Assembly: GCA_958295915.1 (NCBI GenBank)
Contig: OY282381.1
Location: 4,052,722 to 4,116,721 of the forward strand
Source: an uncultured Caldilineaceae bacterium
Lineage (GTDB): Bacteria; Chloroflexota; Anaerolineae; Caldilineales; Caldilineaceae
Reading direction: 5' to 3'
DNA length: 64,000 nucleotides
The notes beneath the pieces are model-generated. The model was not told the origin of the DNA, did not search any database, and saw only the letters and a list, made by a program, of their open reading frames with translations. A program made the position numbers and the translations under genes. Below are positions 10,057 to 17,898 of the stretch, piece after piece (positions within the stretch are counted from its first letter, which is position 1; every line of letters starts with the position of its first letter).

Positions 10057-11535
10057 TCAGACGTCTTCCAAAGCCCTTTCCAGATCAGCCCGACCGGTGA
10101 ACCAGCGTACTCGTTCCAGAAAATGCGCCAGATCATCGCTTTCTTCCCGCAGCCGCAGCAACTGCGGCCCAATGGGGCTGGATGCAGCCGCGCCTGTGGC
10201 GTAGCTGCCGTGAAAGGCGAAATAGGCCTGGTTCAGCACGCGTATAGGATAACCCTGCGCCACGAAATAACGCCGCCGCGCCTCCATATAGGCTTCGGCA
10301 GTCTCCACAAGCCCGCCCGCCAATAGAGCATCCACATGCAGCCGGGTTTCCCGCATCTCCCGCCGGAAGTCGAATGGCGGCGGACGCTGAACGCGCCCCG
10401 GCCCTTTCCGAAGCGCCGCAGAGTCAGATGCCGAGCGGGGCAGAGCCTCGGGATAGTAGCGCCGCGCCAGCCGCGCGCCAATTTCGTCGCCGACGATGTC
10501 CGCTACTGTTTCGTTCAGAATCGTAAGCTCGCCGTTGATGCCGTAGCGCAGACCCAAGGGGAAGAGGGTGAGGTAATTATGTGTCCACTCGTGGGCGATT
10601 GTGCTGAGCGTCCACTGTAGCGAAGCCCGATCCACAACCATCGCCGGGTAGACGCCCACACCACCGACATTTGAGATGTACGCGCTCAGATTCGTGCTCG
10701 CTTCAATAGCCTGTTCACCCTCGTCGATCGCCACCGGATCGTTGTCTGCCTGCAGCATGCGCGTATAGATGGTAGCGATCCGGTCCCGCGGGCTGACGGT
10801 CAGTTTTTGGGGCGGTTCCGTAAACGTGAACTGCACCGGGGGGAAGACAACGCCCCGCACCCCCAGACCCGCATCGACCAGTTCCTCTTGTATCTGTCGT
10901 TGTAAAATCGCTTCGACTTGGGAACGGTCGGCTGCCTGTTGCTGACGCAGCTCTGCCAGTTCCCGCCGTAGCGCCGCTGTCGCCGTGGCAAGAGCGCACG
11001 AATCCGCTCTCCATCCGCCGGACATAGCAGGTTCGTTCGCTTCGGTAGCCGCTTGTGCATCTGGCCGGCTCAACTGTGGATGCGCGCACACGGCATGCCG
11101 AGACCCGGACGAGATCATCTGATTGAGTTCGCGTTCCACCTGTCCGATATGCTGCGCCCGCTCCAGATAGGCGCGCGTCAACTCTATCTGCGCTTCAACC
11201 GCCAACCCCGCCGCCGGCCGGCGTAGGGCAGCCCCGATTTTCTGCCTGATGGCCTGAATCTCCCAAGCCACGAAGTCGAAACCCGCCAGACCACTGACCG
11301 TGTCAATGATCCGGGCACGGCTCTGAAGAGACGTCGGCGCGCCGCCGCCGATTCCCAAGACAGCCAGCAGCGCAATGACCGTCCAGAGTAGGGGCGCCCC
11401 TTGTGGACGCCCTCTCCGCGCCAGAAGCCGACGCAGACCACTGGCTCGAACGAACCTGCTCTCCATCTGCCGGACATGGCGGGTTCGTCCTCGGTAATAA
11501 GATCGCCGCTTTCGCATAGTCTTCAAAACAGTCAT
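10057..11535 (-). CDS. Membrane-anchored HEWTH metalloprotease-like protein
   Basis: The 492-residue protein has one membrane helix near residues 49-66, an alpha-helical middle (RRELAELRQQQ) and a zinc-protease-like motif HEWTH at about residues 315-319. A helix with NETVADIVGDE follows at 341-351 and may supply the third ligand. The family is not one I can name, so peptidase activity is inferred from the motif. The start is the ATG of an ATGA overlap with the stop of murJ, implying coupling. Two copies of palindromic repeat A lie inside the frame, read as RTRHVRQMESRFVRA near residue 25 and as NEPAMSGGWRADSCA near residue 170. They use two different frames of the repeat, and both avoid the catalytic region. 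Confidence 0.75.
   Translation of the reverse strand: MTVLKTMRKRRSYYRGRTRHVRQMESRFVRASGLRRLLARRGRPQGAPLLWTVIALLAVLGIGGGAPTSLQSRARIIDTVSGLAGFDFVAWEIQAIRQKIGAALRRPAAGLAVEAQIELTRAYLERAQHIGQVERELNQMISSGSRHAVCAHPQLSRPDAQAATEANEPAMSGGWRADSCALATATAALRRELAELRQQQAADRSQVEAILQRQIQEELVDAGLGVRGVVFPPVQFTFTEPPQKLTVSPRDRIATIYTRMLQADNDPVAIDEGEQAIEASTNLSAYISNVGGVGVYPAMVVDRASLQWTLSTIAHEWTHNYLTLFPLGLRYGINGELTILNETVADIVGDEIGARLARRYYPEALPRSASDSAALRKGPGRVQRPPPFDFRREMRETRLHVDALLAGGLVETAEAYMEARRRYFVAQGYPIRVLNQAYFAFHGSYATGAAASSPIGPQLLRLREESDDLAHFLERVRWFTGRADLERALEDV
10994..11041. repeat. Palindromic repeat A, copy in the metalloprotease gene
   Basis: The arms GCACGAATCCGC and GCAGGTTCGTTCGC flank TCTCCATCCGCCGGACATA. 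The host gene reads it as ANEPAMSGGWRADSCA, between two predicted helices. Confidence 0.8.
11446..11493. repeat. Palindromic repeat A, copy near the 5' end of the metalloprotease gene
   Basis: The arms CGAACGAACCTGC and GCGGGTTCGTCC flank TCTCCATCTGCCGGACATG. The gene reads it as RTRHVRQMESRFVRA, a frame unlike the other copy in this gene, just before the membrane helix. Confidence 0.8.
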
Positions 11536-13205
11536 CGGCCCCACCGCTCCCACGCCAATCTCCCGATCTGTCGCGCCTCCGGCTGCCCGACCGCAAGCAA
11601 TCCCCCGGCGTAGACGAGCGCGCCAACACCCCCGACGACCGCAATCTGCAGCAGATCGGTCGCCCAAGCAGGCAATAGATCGGTCGCCCAAGCAGGCAAA
11701 CCAGCCGCGTTGAACTGCGCCATCAGAACGACCATCACCACAGCCATCGCGCCGGCCGCTCCGCCGACAGAGAGGACTGTGCGACCGAGCCCCCAAGGTA
11801 GCCCGCCCGCTTGTCCCCCCGGCAAAGAGACAGGCCGCCTTGGGAGATGTGGGAATCCCACCCTCCAACTCAGCAGGGCCAGCATCACCAGCGCATGCGC
11901 GGCCTGTTTGGCCGTATCCGCCCACACGAGGCCAAGAAAGCCCAACCCCTCTATGAGCGCCAGAGCTATGACCCCATACACCAGCGCGCTCAGAACGCCC
12001 ACCAACGCCGGTAGGAGTGTATTGTTGCGGGCATAAAAGGCGTAGATCAGAGGGAAGTCAATGGCGGCGAACAGCGCGCCGTAGAGATACACCCGCAGGG
12101 CCATAACCACATGCGCCGTGTCCCCCGGCGTGAATGGACCCCGTTGAAACAGCAGCCGCACCGTCGGCTCCGCCAGCAGCCACAGACCCACCAGAACCGG
12201 CGCGATCAGCGCGAACACCATTCGCAATCCCCCCGCGAGGGTCTGACGGTAGGCGCTTTCGTCACCTGCGGCGAACTGCTGACTAAGCCGCGGCAGCGCC
12301 GCCAGAGAGATGGCAACGCTGATCATGCCCAGCGGCAACTGTTGCAGAGTTGTGGCGTAGTGCATCCAGGCGATGCTTTGCGCGCCAGTGCCGCTGGCCA
12401 GACGCCGATCCAGCGCGACCTGCATCTGGGCGACGATCAACCCGCCAGCGATGGGCAGATAGAGCCGCACGATACGAGCCAGAGCCGGATGACTCCACTG
12501 CACGCTGAGCCGCAGTCCGGCCCGCCGCACATCCCAGGCCATCAGCCCGAACTGAACCATACTGCCAGCCAGCACGCCCACAGCCAGACTGACGATGCCA
12601 ACGCGTTCGGCCAGCAACAGGGCAGCCATCACGATCCCCAGATTGTAGATGGCAGTGGCGATAGCCGGCAGACTGAAACGCTGGAGCGCGTAAAGAATTC
12701 CGATCAACAGACCGCCCATTGAGAAAAACCAGACGGTCGGGGCGATGAACCTCACCAGGCGGGCCGTGAGAGGCAATAGCTCCGGATCGAGCTCGGCAAA
12801 GCCGCCGGCCAACAGCCGGGCCACCTGGGGCGCAAACAACGCCAACATCACAACCAGGCCCGCCAAGGTCACCGCGGCCAGGCTGAGCAGCGCGCCCATC
12901 AGACGCACCAGCTCCAGACGACGCTCTGGCCGGGCATAGTCACTGAGAACCGGCACAAGCGCCGCGCTCAGCATCCCGCCGATGAGAAGGTCGTACAGCA
13001 TCGCCGGTACGTTGTTGGCGACAGTAAAGGCGCTGACAAGGCCGGACGCGCCAAAATAGCCGGTGATGACCATATCCCGCAGAAGACCCAGCGCCCGGCT
13101 GGCAACCGCGCCCAATGCAAGGAGGGAGGCGCTGCGGGCCAGACCCGGAGAGGTGGAAAAGCGCTGGGGTTGGGAGTGTACCGGGGAGGACGAGAGAGGC
13201 GGCAC
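11532..13205 (-). CDS. murJ: Lipid II flippase MurJ (MviN family)
   Basis: The 557-residue polytopic membrane protein begins with the family motif ASRALGLLRDMVITGYFGAS and shows about 14 hydrophobic segments, as expected for MurJ, which moves peptidoglycan precursor lipid II across the inner membrane. The arginine of GLLRD and the central GGLRMVFALIAPV segment fit the family. Near the C-terminus PAWATDLL is duplicated by a 24-bp tandem repeat. The stop overlaps the start of the metalloprotease-like gene (ATGA), so the two are probably co-translated. An alternative is a generic MATE/MOP flippase, but length and motif favour MurJ. Confidence 0.88.
   Translation of the reverse strand: MPPLSSSPVHSQPQRFSTSPGLARSASLLALGAVASRALGLLRDMVITGYFGASGLVSAFTVANNVPAMLYDLLIGGMLSAALVPVLSDYARPERRLELVRLMGALLSLAAVTLAGLVVMLALFAPQVARLLAGGFAELDPELLPLTARLVRFIAPTVWFFSMGGLLIGILYALQRFSLPAIATAIYNLGIVMAALLLAERVGIVSLAVGVLAGSMVQFGLMAWDVRRAGLRLSVQWSHPALARIVRLYLPIAGGLIVAQMQVALDRRLASGTGAQSIAWMHYATTLQQLPLGMISVAISLAALPRLSQQFAAGDESAYRQTLAGGLRMVFALIAPVLVGLWLLAEPTVRLLFQRGPFTPGDTAHVVMALRVYLYGALFAAIDFPLIYAFYARNNTLLPALVGVLSALVYGVIALALIEGLGFLGLVWADTAKQAAHALVMLALLSWRVGFPHLPRRPVSLPGGQAGGLPWGLGRTVLSVGGAAGAMAVVMVVLMAQFNAAGLPAWATDLLPAWATDLLQIAVVGGVGALVYAGGLLAVGQPEARQIGRLAWERWGR
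11653..11700. repeat. 24-bp tandem duplication in murJ
   Basis: AGATCGGTCGCCCAAGCAGG plus CAAT occurs twice in a row with one change at the end. It encodes two copies of PAWATDLL near the MurJ C-terminus and keeps the frame. Confidence 0.75.
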
Positions 13206-13225
13206 TGGATATTCTCTCTTTTGCG

Positions 13226-14392
13226 CTATTTTATGCCTCTCTGTGAAACTGCGCCAACCACTGATTTGGGTGTGCCGGGGGTGGGCCAGGCGCGCGGATC
13301 CTCGCTCAGGTCAGGTAGACCCTCCGCTTCCACGCTGGCCAGGAATTTCTCGGCCTGCATGGCCGCGGCGCAGCCCTGTCCTACGCTTGTCGCCACCTGC
13401 TTGAAGACCTTGTCCGCAATTTCACCGGCGGCGAAGATGCCAGGGATGTTCGTGCGCGTCTTCGAATCGGTGATCAGGTGGCCATCCTCGTCCAGATCCA
13501 GCTTGCCGTGATACAGGTCGTTGTTGGGAATGTGGCCGATGTAGACAAATACGCCATCAGTGGCGATTTCACCCACTGCGCCGCTCACCGTGTTTTGGGC
13601 GCTGACGCTGGAGACAACGCCCTTGTCGTTGCCGTTGATCGACGTGACGACAGTATCCCAGACAAATTCGATCTTCTCGTTGGCAAAGGCCCGATTCTGT
13701 AAGATCTTGCTGGCGCGTAGCTGATCCCGCCGGTGAATGATCTTCACATGCGTAGCGAATTTCGTCAGAAATAACCCTTCTTCAAGCGCGCTGTCGCCTC
13801 CGCCGACCACCACCAGTTGCTTGCCGCGGAAAAAGAAGCCGTCGCAAGTGGCGCAGTAGCTGACGCCTTTGCCAGTAAATTCCTTCTCGCCGGGCGTCCC
13901 CAGAAAGCGCGGACGAGCGCCAGTGCAAAGAATCAGAGCTTTGCACCAGTGTTCTTTGCCCTGAGCCGTGCGCACACGATACGGATGCGCGTCCACGCTG
14001 ATTTCGGTTACATGATCATAGTCAACGCTGCAGCCAAAGCGCTCTGCCTGGGCCTTGAACCTCTCTACCAGATCTGGGCCGCTCAACCCTTCGGGAAACC
14101 CAGGATAGTTCTCGACTTCGTAGGTAATGCTGACCTGTCCACCGTAGTCGTCGCCGGTGATCAACAGCGGATTCAGGTTCGCCCGGGCCGCATACAGGCC
14201 CGCGGTCCAGCCTGCCGGCCCGCTGCCGATGACGATCACCTCGCGCAGCGCCCCTTCTCCGCCGGAGATGCCGGGATGGGAGCCTTCGATTTCTACCTCG
14301 GACGAATCTGCTCTCCAGCTGCCGGATATAGAGGGTTCGTTCGATTCGGGGCGGCTCTGCATCTGTGCCCCATTCTGGTTCGTTCCACTCAT
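13226..14392 (-). CDS. trxB: Thioredoxin reductase with a repeat-derived N-terminal extension
   Basis: The 388-residue FAD/NADPH enzyme has the FAD motif VIGSGPAG (about residues 54-61), the redox-active CATC (about 180-183), the NADPH motif [13 protein letters not shown] and the C-terminal FAD motif GIFAAGEI. It keeps thioredoxin reduced in the cytoplasm. Bacterial TrxB usually has 310-330 residues; here about 50 residues precede the canonical REVIVIG start. Of these, about 16 come from palindromic repeat A ([16 protein letters not shown]). I accept the long start because AGGAG lies 8 nt before this ATG. A GTG at VIVIG is the alternative. The first 14 codons and the 5' flank are copied three times in the adjacent DUF3782 array. 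Confidence 0.9.
   Translation of the reverse strand: MSGTNQNGAQMQSRPESNEPSISGSWRADSSEVEIEGSHPGISGGEGALREVIVIGSGPAGWTAGLYAARANLNPLLITGDDYGGQVSITYEVENYPGFPEGLSGPDLVERFKAQAERFGCSVDYDHVTEISVDAHPYRVRTAQGKEHWCKALILCTGARPRFLGTPGEKEFTGKGVSYCATCDGFFFRGKQLVVVGGGDSALEEGLFLTKFATHVKIIHRRDQLRASKILQNRAFANEKIEFVWDTVVTSINGNDKGVVSSVSAQNTVSGAVGEIATDGVFVYIGHIPNNDLYHGKLDLDEDGHLITDSKTRTNIPGIFAAGEIADKVFKQVATSVGQGCAAAMQAEKFLASVEAEGLPDLSEDPRAWPTPGTPKSVVGAVSQRGIK
14299..14346. repeat. Palindromic repeat A, copy in trxB
   Basis: The arms CGGACGAATCTGC and GAGGGTTCGTTCG flank TCTCCAGCTGCCGGATATA. It is read as [16 protein letters not shown] in the N-terminal extension of thioredoxin reductase, upstream of the FAD-binding domain. 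Confidence 0.8.
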
Positions 14393-14447
14393 TACAGTTC
14401 TCCTGCTGATAATGTGAAATATGAAGTGAGCAGACGCAGAATTCAGT

Positions 14448-15125
14448 CTACAACATCCGCCCGTTGGAGAAGACGAGACGATAGTCGACCTTCTTCACAG
14501 CCTCTCGCACTGCCGGACGGACCCGATAACTGAAACAGACGGGAACGATTTCGCCATCCAGGCGCCTGGTGGCGCGGTCGACCAGCAGGGCAAAGCGTTC
14601 CACATCCCGCATCGTCAGGTTGAACTTCACCTCGCCCACAATCCAGAGCCTCGTGTCTGGGCGTGTCGGATCATGGGCCTGGCCAAAGACATCGATCTCT
14701 TCCTCTACTCCGTCCCACACCTTCCAGGCGCGGTCCAGTTCGTCAATCTGCCAGCCGAACTCTCGCTCCAGCGCATCGTGGATCACAATCGCGGCTACGT
14801 CTTCCAGATCGCCGCCCATCCGGTCGCTCAAGCCGCCTACCTGCCGGGCCAGTTGCTGGAGTGCGTATTCTGTGCGTTGCTGAGCCTCGGCCAACTCCTC
14901 TACCCGATGTTCTGTGCGCTGCTGAGCCTCGGCCAACTCCTCTACACGATGTTCTGTGCGTTGCTGAGCCTCGGCCAGGTCCCGGACGACCCCTTTGAGT
15001 TCATTAAAATCATCGGCGCGTACCAGATTGTTGTAGGCGTTGTAAATGACTTTCGACAGCGCCTCCGCCTGTTGGTCTGCAAAGACGCGGCCGAGTTCTT
15101 CTCGCATGAGCGAGCGGTTCACCAT
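14448..15125 (-). CDS. DUF3782-like PD-(D/E)XK coiled-coil protein, array copy 1
   Basis: The 225-residue protein has an N-terminal helical segment ([19 protein letters not shown]), three 14-residue coiled-coil repeats of the [14 protein letters not shown] type (about residues 50-91) and a C-terminal domain with EEEIDVFG (D145) and IVGEVKF (E165, K167). That D...ExK spacing fits the PD-(D/E)XK nuclease fold known for DUF3782 proteins of cyanobacteria, archaea and Chloroflexota. Their physiological role is unknown to me. The ATG at 15125 overlaps the stop of a 27-codon leader ORF (ATGGTGA). The gene lies 55 bp upstream of trxB. Confidence 0.82.
   Translation of the reverse strand: MVNRSLMREELGRVFADQQAEALSKVIYNAYNNLVRADDFNELKGVVRDLAEAQQRTEHRVEELAEAQQRTEHRVEELAEAQQRTEYALQQLARQVGGLSDRMGGDLEDVAAIVIHDALEREFGWQIDELDRAWKVWDGVEEEIDVFGQAHDPTRPDTRLWIVGEVKFNLTMRDVERFALLVDRATRRLDGEIVPVCFSYRVRPAVREAVKKVDYRLVFSNGRML
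14864..14979. repeat. 42-bp coiled-coil repeats, array copy 1 (3 units)
   Basis: The units encode [14 protein letters not shown] twice and [14 protein letters not shown] once. The number is lower than in copies 2 and 4 and higher than in copy 3. Confidence 0.9.
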
Positions 15126-15202
15126 GAATGTCCGATCTCCACGTATTGCGCCCAACAGTGGCGGCTCTGCATCTGTGCCCCATTCTGGTTCGTTCCACTC
15201 AT
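15119..15202 (-). CDS. 27-codon leader ORF of array copy 1, from the trxB 5' end
   Basis: AGGAG lies 8 nt before the ATG. The first 14 residues ([14 protein letters not shown]) are those of TrxB, followed by 13 new residues ending in GHSW. The stop overlaps the DUF3782 start (ATGGTGA). It probably drives coupled translation of the downstream gene; a function for the peptide itself is not implied. Confidence 0.5.
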   Translation of the reverse strand: MSGTNQNGAQMQSRHCWAQYVEIGHSW

Positions 15203-15257
15203 TACAGTTCTCCTGCTGATAATGTGAAATATGAAGTGAGCAGACGCAGAATTCAGT

Positions 15258-15977
15258 CTACAACATCCGCCCGTTGGAGAAGACGAGACGATAGCCGACC
15301 TTCTTCACAGCCTCTCGCACTGCCGGACGGACCCGATAACTGAAACAGACGGGAACGATTTCGCCATCCAGGCGCCTGGTGGCGCGGTCGACCAGCAGGG
15401 CAAAGCGTTCCACATCCCGCATCGTCAGGTTGAACTTCACCTCGCCCACAATCCAGAGCCTCGTGTCTGGGCGTGTCGAGTCATGGGCCTGGCCAAAGAC
15501 ATCGATCTCTTCCTCTGCTCCGTCCCACACCTTCCAGGCGCGGTCCAGTTCGTCAATCTGCCAGCCGAACTCTCGCTCCAGCGCGTCGTGGATCACAATC
15601 GTGGCTACGTCTTCCAGATCGCCGCCCATCCGGTCGCTCAAGCCGCCTACCTGCCGGGTCAGTTGCTGGAGTGCGTATTCTGTGCGTTGCTGAGCCTCGG
15701 CCAACTCCTCTACCCGATGTTCTGTGCGCTGCTGAGCCTCGGCCAACTCCTCTACACGATGTTCTGTGCGTTGCTGAGCCTCGGCCAACTCCTCTACCCG
15801 ATGTTCTGTGCGTTGCTGAGCCTCAGCCAGGTCCCGGACGACCCCTTTGAGTTCATTAAAATCATCGGCGCGTACCAGATTGTTGTAGGCGTTGTAAATG
15901 ACTTTCGACAGCGCCTCCGCCTGTTGGTCTGCAAAGACGCGGCCGAGTTCTTCTCGCATGAGCGAGCGGTTCACCAT
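15258..15977 (-). CDS. DUF3782-like PD-(D/E)XK coiled-coil protein, array copy 2
   Basis: The 239-residue protein is the same as copy 1 except for four rather than three 14-residue coiled-coil repeats and a few substitutions: QLTRQVGG, ATIVIHD, WDGAEEE, AHDSTRP and VGYRLV near the end. The putative catalytic D (EEEIDVFG) and ExK (GEVK) are kept, so selection appears to hold the domain. It is preceded by the same trxB-derived leader ORF with an ATGGTGA overlap. If the coiled coil sets oligomer length, copies 1-4 would give proteins of graded reach; this is inference. Confidence 0.82.
   Translation of the reverse strand: MVNRSLMREELGRVFADQQAEALSKVIYNAYNNLVRADDFNELKGVVRDLAEAQQRTEHRVEELAEAQQRTEHRVEELAEAQQRTEHRVEELAEAQQRTEYALQQLTRQVGGLSDRMGGDLEDVATIVIHDALEREFGWQIDELDRAWKVWDGAEEEIDVFGQAHDSTRPDTRLWIVGEVKFNLTMRDVERFALLVDRATRRLDGEIVPVCFSYRVRPAVREAVKKVGYRLVFSNGRML
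15674..15830. repeat. 42-bp coiled-coil repeats, array copy 2 (4 units)
   Basis: There are three [14 protein letters not shown] units and one [14 protein letters not shown] unit. The last spacer reads TCAGCCAGG as in copies 3 and 4, while copy 1 has TCGGCCAGG. Confidence 0.9.
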
Positions 15978-16054
15978 GAATGTCCGATCTCCACGTATTG
16001 CGCCCAACAGTGGCGGCTCTGCATCTGTGCCCCATTCTGGTTCGTTCCACTCAT
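15971..16054 (-). CDS. 27-codon leader ORF of array copy 2, from the trxB 5' end
   Basis: It has the same sequence and arrangement as the leader of copy 1: AGGAG, the TrxB-like [14 protein letters not shown], then [13 protein letters not shown], with the stop overlapping the next ATG. Confidence 0.5.
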   Translation of the reverse strand: MSGTNQNGAQMQSRHCWAQYVEIGHSW

Positions 16055-16109
16055 TACAGTTCTCCTGCTGATAATGTGAAATATGAAGTGAGCAGACGCA
16101 GAATTCAGT

Positions 16110-16745
16110 CTACAACATCCGCCCGTTGGAGAAGACGAGACGATAGTCGACCTTCTTCACAGCCTCTCGCACTGCCGGACGGACCCGATAACTGAAACAG
16201 ACGGGAACGATTTCGCCATCCAGGCGCCTGGTGGCGCGGTCGACCAGCAGGGCAAAGCGTTCCATATCCCGCATCGTCAGGTTGAACTTCACCTCGCCCA
16301 CAATCCAGAGCCTCGTGTCTGGGCGTGTCGAGTCATGGGCCTGGCCAAAGACATCGATCTCTTCCTCTACTCCGTCCCACATCTGCCAGCTGCGGTCCAG
16401 TTCGTCAATCTGCCAGCCGAACTCTCGCTCCAGCGCATCGTGGATCACAATCGCGGCTACGTCTTCCAGATCGCCGCCCATCCGGTCGCTCAGGCCGCCT
16501 ACCTGCCGGGCCAGTTGCTGGAGTGCGTATTCTGTGCGCTGCTGAGCCTCGGCCAACTCCTCTACCCGATGTTCTGTGCGCTGCTGAGCCTCAGCCAGGT
16601 CCCGGACGACCCCTTTGAGTTCATTAAAATCATCGGCGCGTACCAGATTGTTGTAGGCGTTGTAAATGACTTTCGACAACGCCTCCGCCTGTTGGTCTGC
16701 AAAGACGCGGCCGAGTTCTTCTCGCATGAGCGAGCGGTTCACCAT
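16110..16745 (-). CDS. DUF3782-like PD-(D/E)XK coiled-coil protein, array copy 3
   Basis: The 211-residue protein is the shortest copy, with only two coiled-coil repeats. It shares RSWQMWDG and RDMERFALL with copy 4 but WDGVEEE and VDYRLV with copy 1. The copies are therefore mosaics, as expected from recombination or gene conversion in an array. The catalytic-type residues are kept. The leader ORF upstream differs by two residues (RPDWAQ in place of RHCWAQ), reflecting a slightly different duplication junction. Confidence 0.82.
   Translation of the reverse strand: MVNRSLMREELGRVFADQQAEALSKVIYNAYNNLVRADDFNELKGVVRDLAEAQQRTEHRVEELAEAQQRTEYALQQLARQVGGLSDRMGGDLEDVAAIVIHDALEREFGWQIDELDRSWQMWDGVEEEIDVFGQAHDSTRPDTRLWIVGEVKFNLTMRDMERFALLVDRATRRLDGEIVPVCFSYRVRPAVREAVKKVDYRLVFSNGRML
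16526..16599. repeat. 42-bp coiled-coil repeats, array copy 3 (2 units)
   Basis: One [14 protein letters not shown] unit and one [14 protein letters not shown] unit, the minimum seen in the array. Confidence 0.9.
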
Positions 16746-16822
16746 GAATGTCCGATCTCCACGTATTGCGCCCAATCGGGGCGGCTCTGCATCTGTGCCC
16801 CATTCTGGTTCGTTCCACTCAT
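16739..16822 (-). CDS. 27-codon leader ORF of array copy 3, from the trxB 5' end
   Basis: It reads [14 protein letters not shown], then [13 protein letters not shown]. The proline keeps the GCCGCCCC sequence of trxB, so this junction may be closest to the original duplication event. The stop overlaps the next ATG. Confidence 0.5.
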   Translation of the reverse strand: MSGTNQNGAQMQSRPDWAQYVEIGHSW

Positions 16823-16877
16823 TACAGTTCTCCTGCTGATAATGTGAAATATGAAGTGAGCAGACGCAGAATTCAGT

Positions 16878-17639
16878 CTACAACATCCGCCCGTTGGAGA
16901 AGACAAGACGATAGCCGACCTTCTTCACAGTCTCTCGCACTGCCGGACGGACCCGATAACTGAAACAGACGGGAACGATTTCGCCATCCAGGCGCCTGGT
17001 GGCGCGGTCGACCAGCAGGGCAAAGCGTTCCATATCCCGCATCGTCAGGTTGAACTTCACCTCGCCCACAATCCAGAGCCTCGTGTCTGGGCGTGTCGAG
17101 TCATGGGCCTGGCCAAAGACATCGATCTCTTCCTCTGCTCCGTCCCACATCTGCCAGCTGCGGTCCAGTTCGTCAATCTGCCAGCCGAACTCTCGCTCCA
17201 GCGCGTCGTGGATCACAATCGCGGCTACGTCTTCCAGATCGCCGCCCATCCGGTCGCTCAAGCCGCCTACCTGCCGGGCCAGTTGCTGGAGTGCGTATTC
17301 TGTGCGCTGCTGAGCCTCGGCCAACTCCTCTACCCGATGTTCTGTGCGCTGCTGAGCCTCGGCCAACTCCTCTACACGATGTTCTGTGCGTTGCTGAGCC
17401 TCGGCCAACTCCTCTACCCGATGTTCTGTGCGTTGCTGAGCCTCGGCCAACTCCTCTACCCGATGTTCTGTGCGCTGCTGAGCCTCAGCCAGGTCCCGGA
17501 CGACCCCTTTGAGTTCATTAAAATCATCGGCGCGTACCAGATTGTTGTAGGCGTTGTAAATGACTTTCGACAACGCCTCCGCCTGTTGGTCTGCAAAGAC
17601 GCGGCCGAGTTCTTCTCGCATGAGCGAGCGGTTCACCAT
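16878..17639 (-). CDS. DUF3782-like PD-(D/E)XK coiled-coil protein, array copy 4
   Basis: The 253-residue protein is the longest copy, with five coiled-coil repeats and the same C-terminal domain ([13 protein letters not shown]). It is the promoter-proximal gene and probably the ancestral one, since it lacks the trxB-derived leader. The 27-bp repeats upstream are open in its frame back to a TTG at 17816, which would add five APLLGAIL(Y/C) repeats. I prefer the ATG (MVNRSL), which all copies share. Confidence 0.82.
   Translation of the reverse strand: MVNRSLMREELGRVFADQQAEALSKVIYNAYNNLVRADDFNELKGVVRDLAEAQQRTEHRVEELAEAQQRTEHRVEELAEAQQRTEHRVEELAEAQQRTEHRVEELAEAQQRTEYALQQLARQVGGLSDRMGGDLEDVAAIVIHDALEREFGWQIDELDRSWQMWDGAEEEIDVFGQAHDSTRPDTRLWIVGEVKFNLTMRDMERFALLVDRATRRLDGEIVPVCFSYRVRPAVRETVKKVGYRLVFSNGRML
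17294..17491. repeat. 42-bp coiled-coil repeats, array copy 4 (5 units)
   Basis: Four [14 protein letters not shown] units and one [14 protein letters not shown] unit, the maximum seen in the array. Confidence 0.9.
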
Positions 17640-17657
17640 GAATGTCCGATCTCCACG

Positions 17658-17792
17658 TATTGCGCCCAACAGTGGCGCGTAGAGTATTGCGCCCAACAGT
17701 GGCGCGTAGAGTATTGCGCCCAACAGTGGCGCGTAGAGTATTGCGCCCAACAGTGGCGCGCAGAGTATTGCGCCCAACAGTGGCGCGCAGAC
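17658..17792. repeat. 27-bp tandem repeat, five units, upstream of the array
   Basis: The unit contains TATTGCGCCCAACAGTGGCG followed by CGTAGAG. Each is nine codons and stays open in the frame of array copy 4 (LYAPLLGAI). A single partial unit lies at the start of the other copies. The core GCGCCC.ACAGTGGCGCG also occurs in the methyltransferase gene at 23464-23515. Confidence 0.88.
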
Positions 17793-17898
17793 AAACTTTT
17801 TTCCTGCGCCGGTCAAACCCTGTACTCGAGTATAGCATATGCACTCGACTTTCGCATCGATATAGCCAGGAGACCTCTACGACGCTTGAATCGTTTCC

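Larger units (their letters stand above)
14393..17639 (-). repeat. Four-unit tandem gene array (about 0.8 kb per unit)
   Basis: Three complete units of 810, 852 and 768 bp (starting at 14393, 15203 and 16055) plus a fourth from 16823 are nearly identical. Length differences are exact multiples of 42 bp and come from an internal coiled-coil repeat. Each unit holds one DUF3782-type gene and a spacer. Units 1-3 also end, on their upstream side, with the first 40 or so bases of trxB and its ribosome binding site, which marks the duplication junction. In unit 3 the junction keeps more trxB sequence (GCCGCCCCGA) than in units 1 and 2 (GCCGCCACTG). Confidence 0.9.

Noticed and set aside
11536..11925. 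Extension of the metalloprotease-like gene upstream into murJ
   Set aside because: The first 130 residues of that frame are the antiparallel-free shadow of the murJ end. The ATGA overlap at 11535 gives a natural start.
14864..17792. Regularly spaced 42-bp and 27-bp repeats as a CRISPR array
   Set aside because: The repeats are directly contiguous with no unique spacers, are in frame with a gene, and no cas genes are present.
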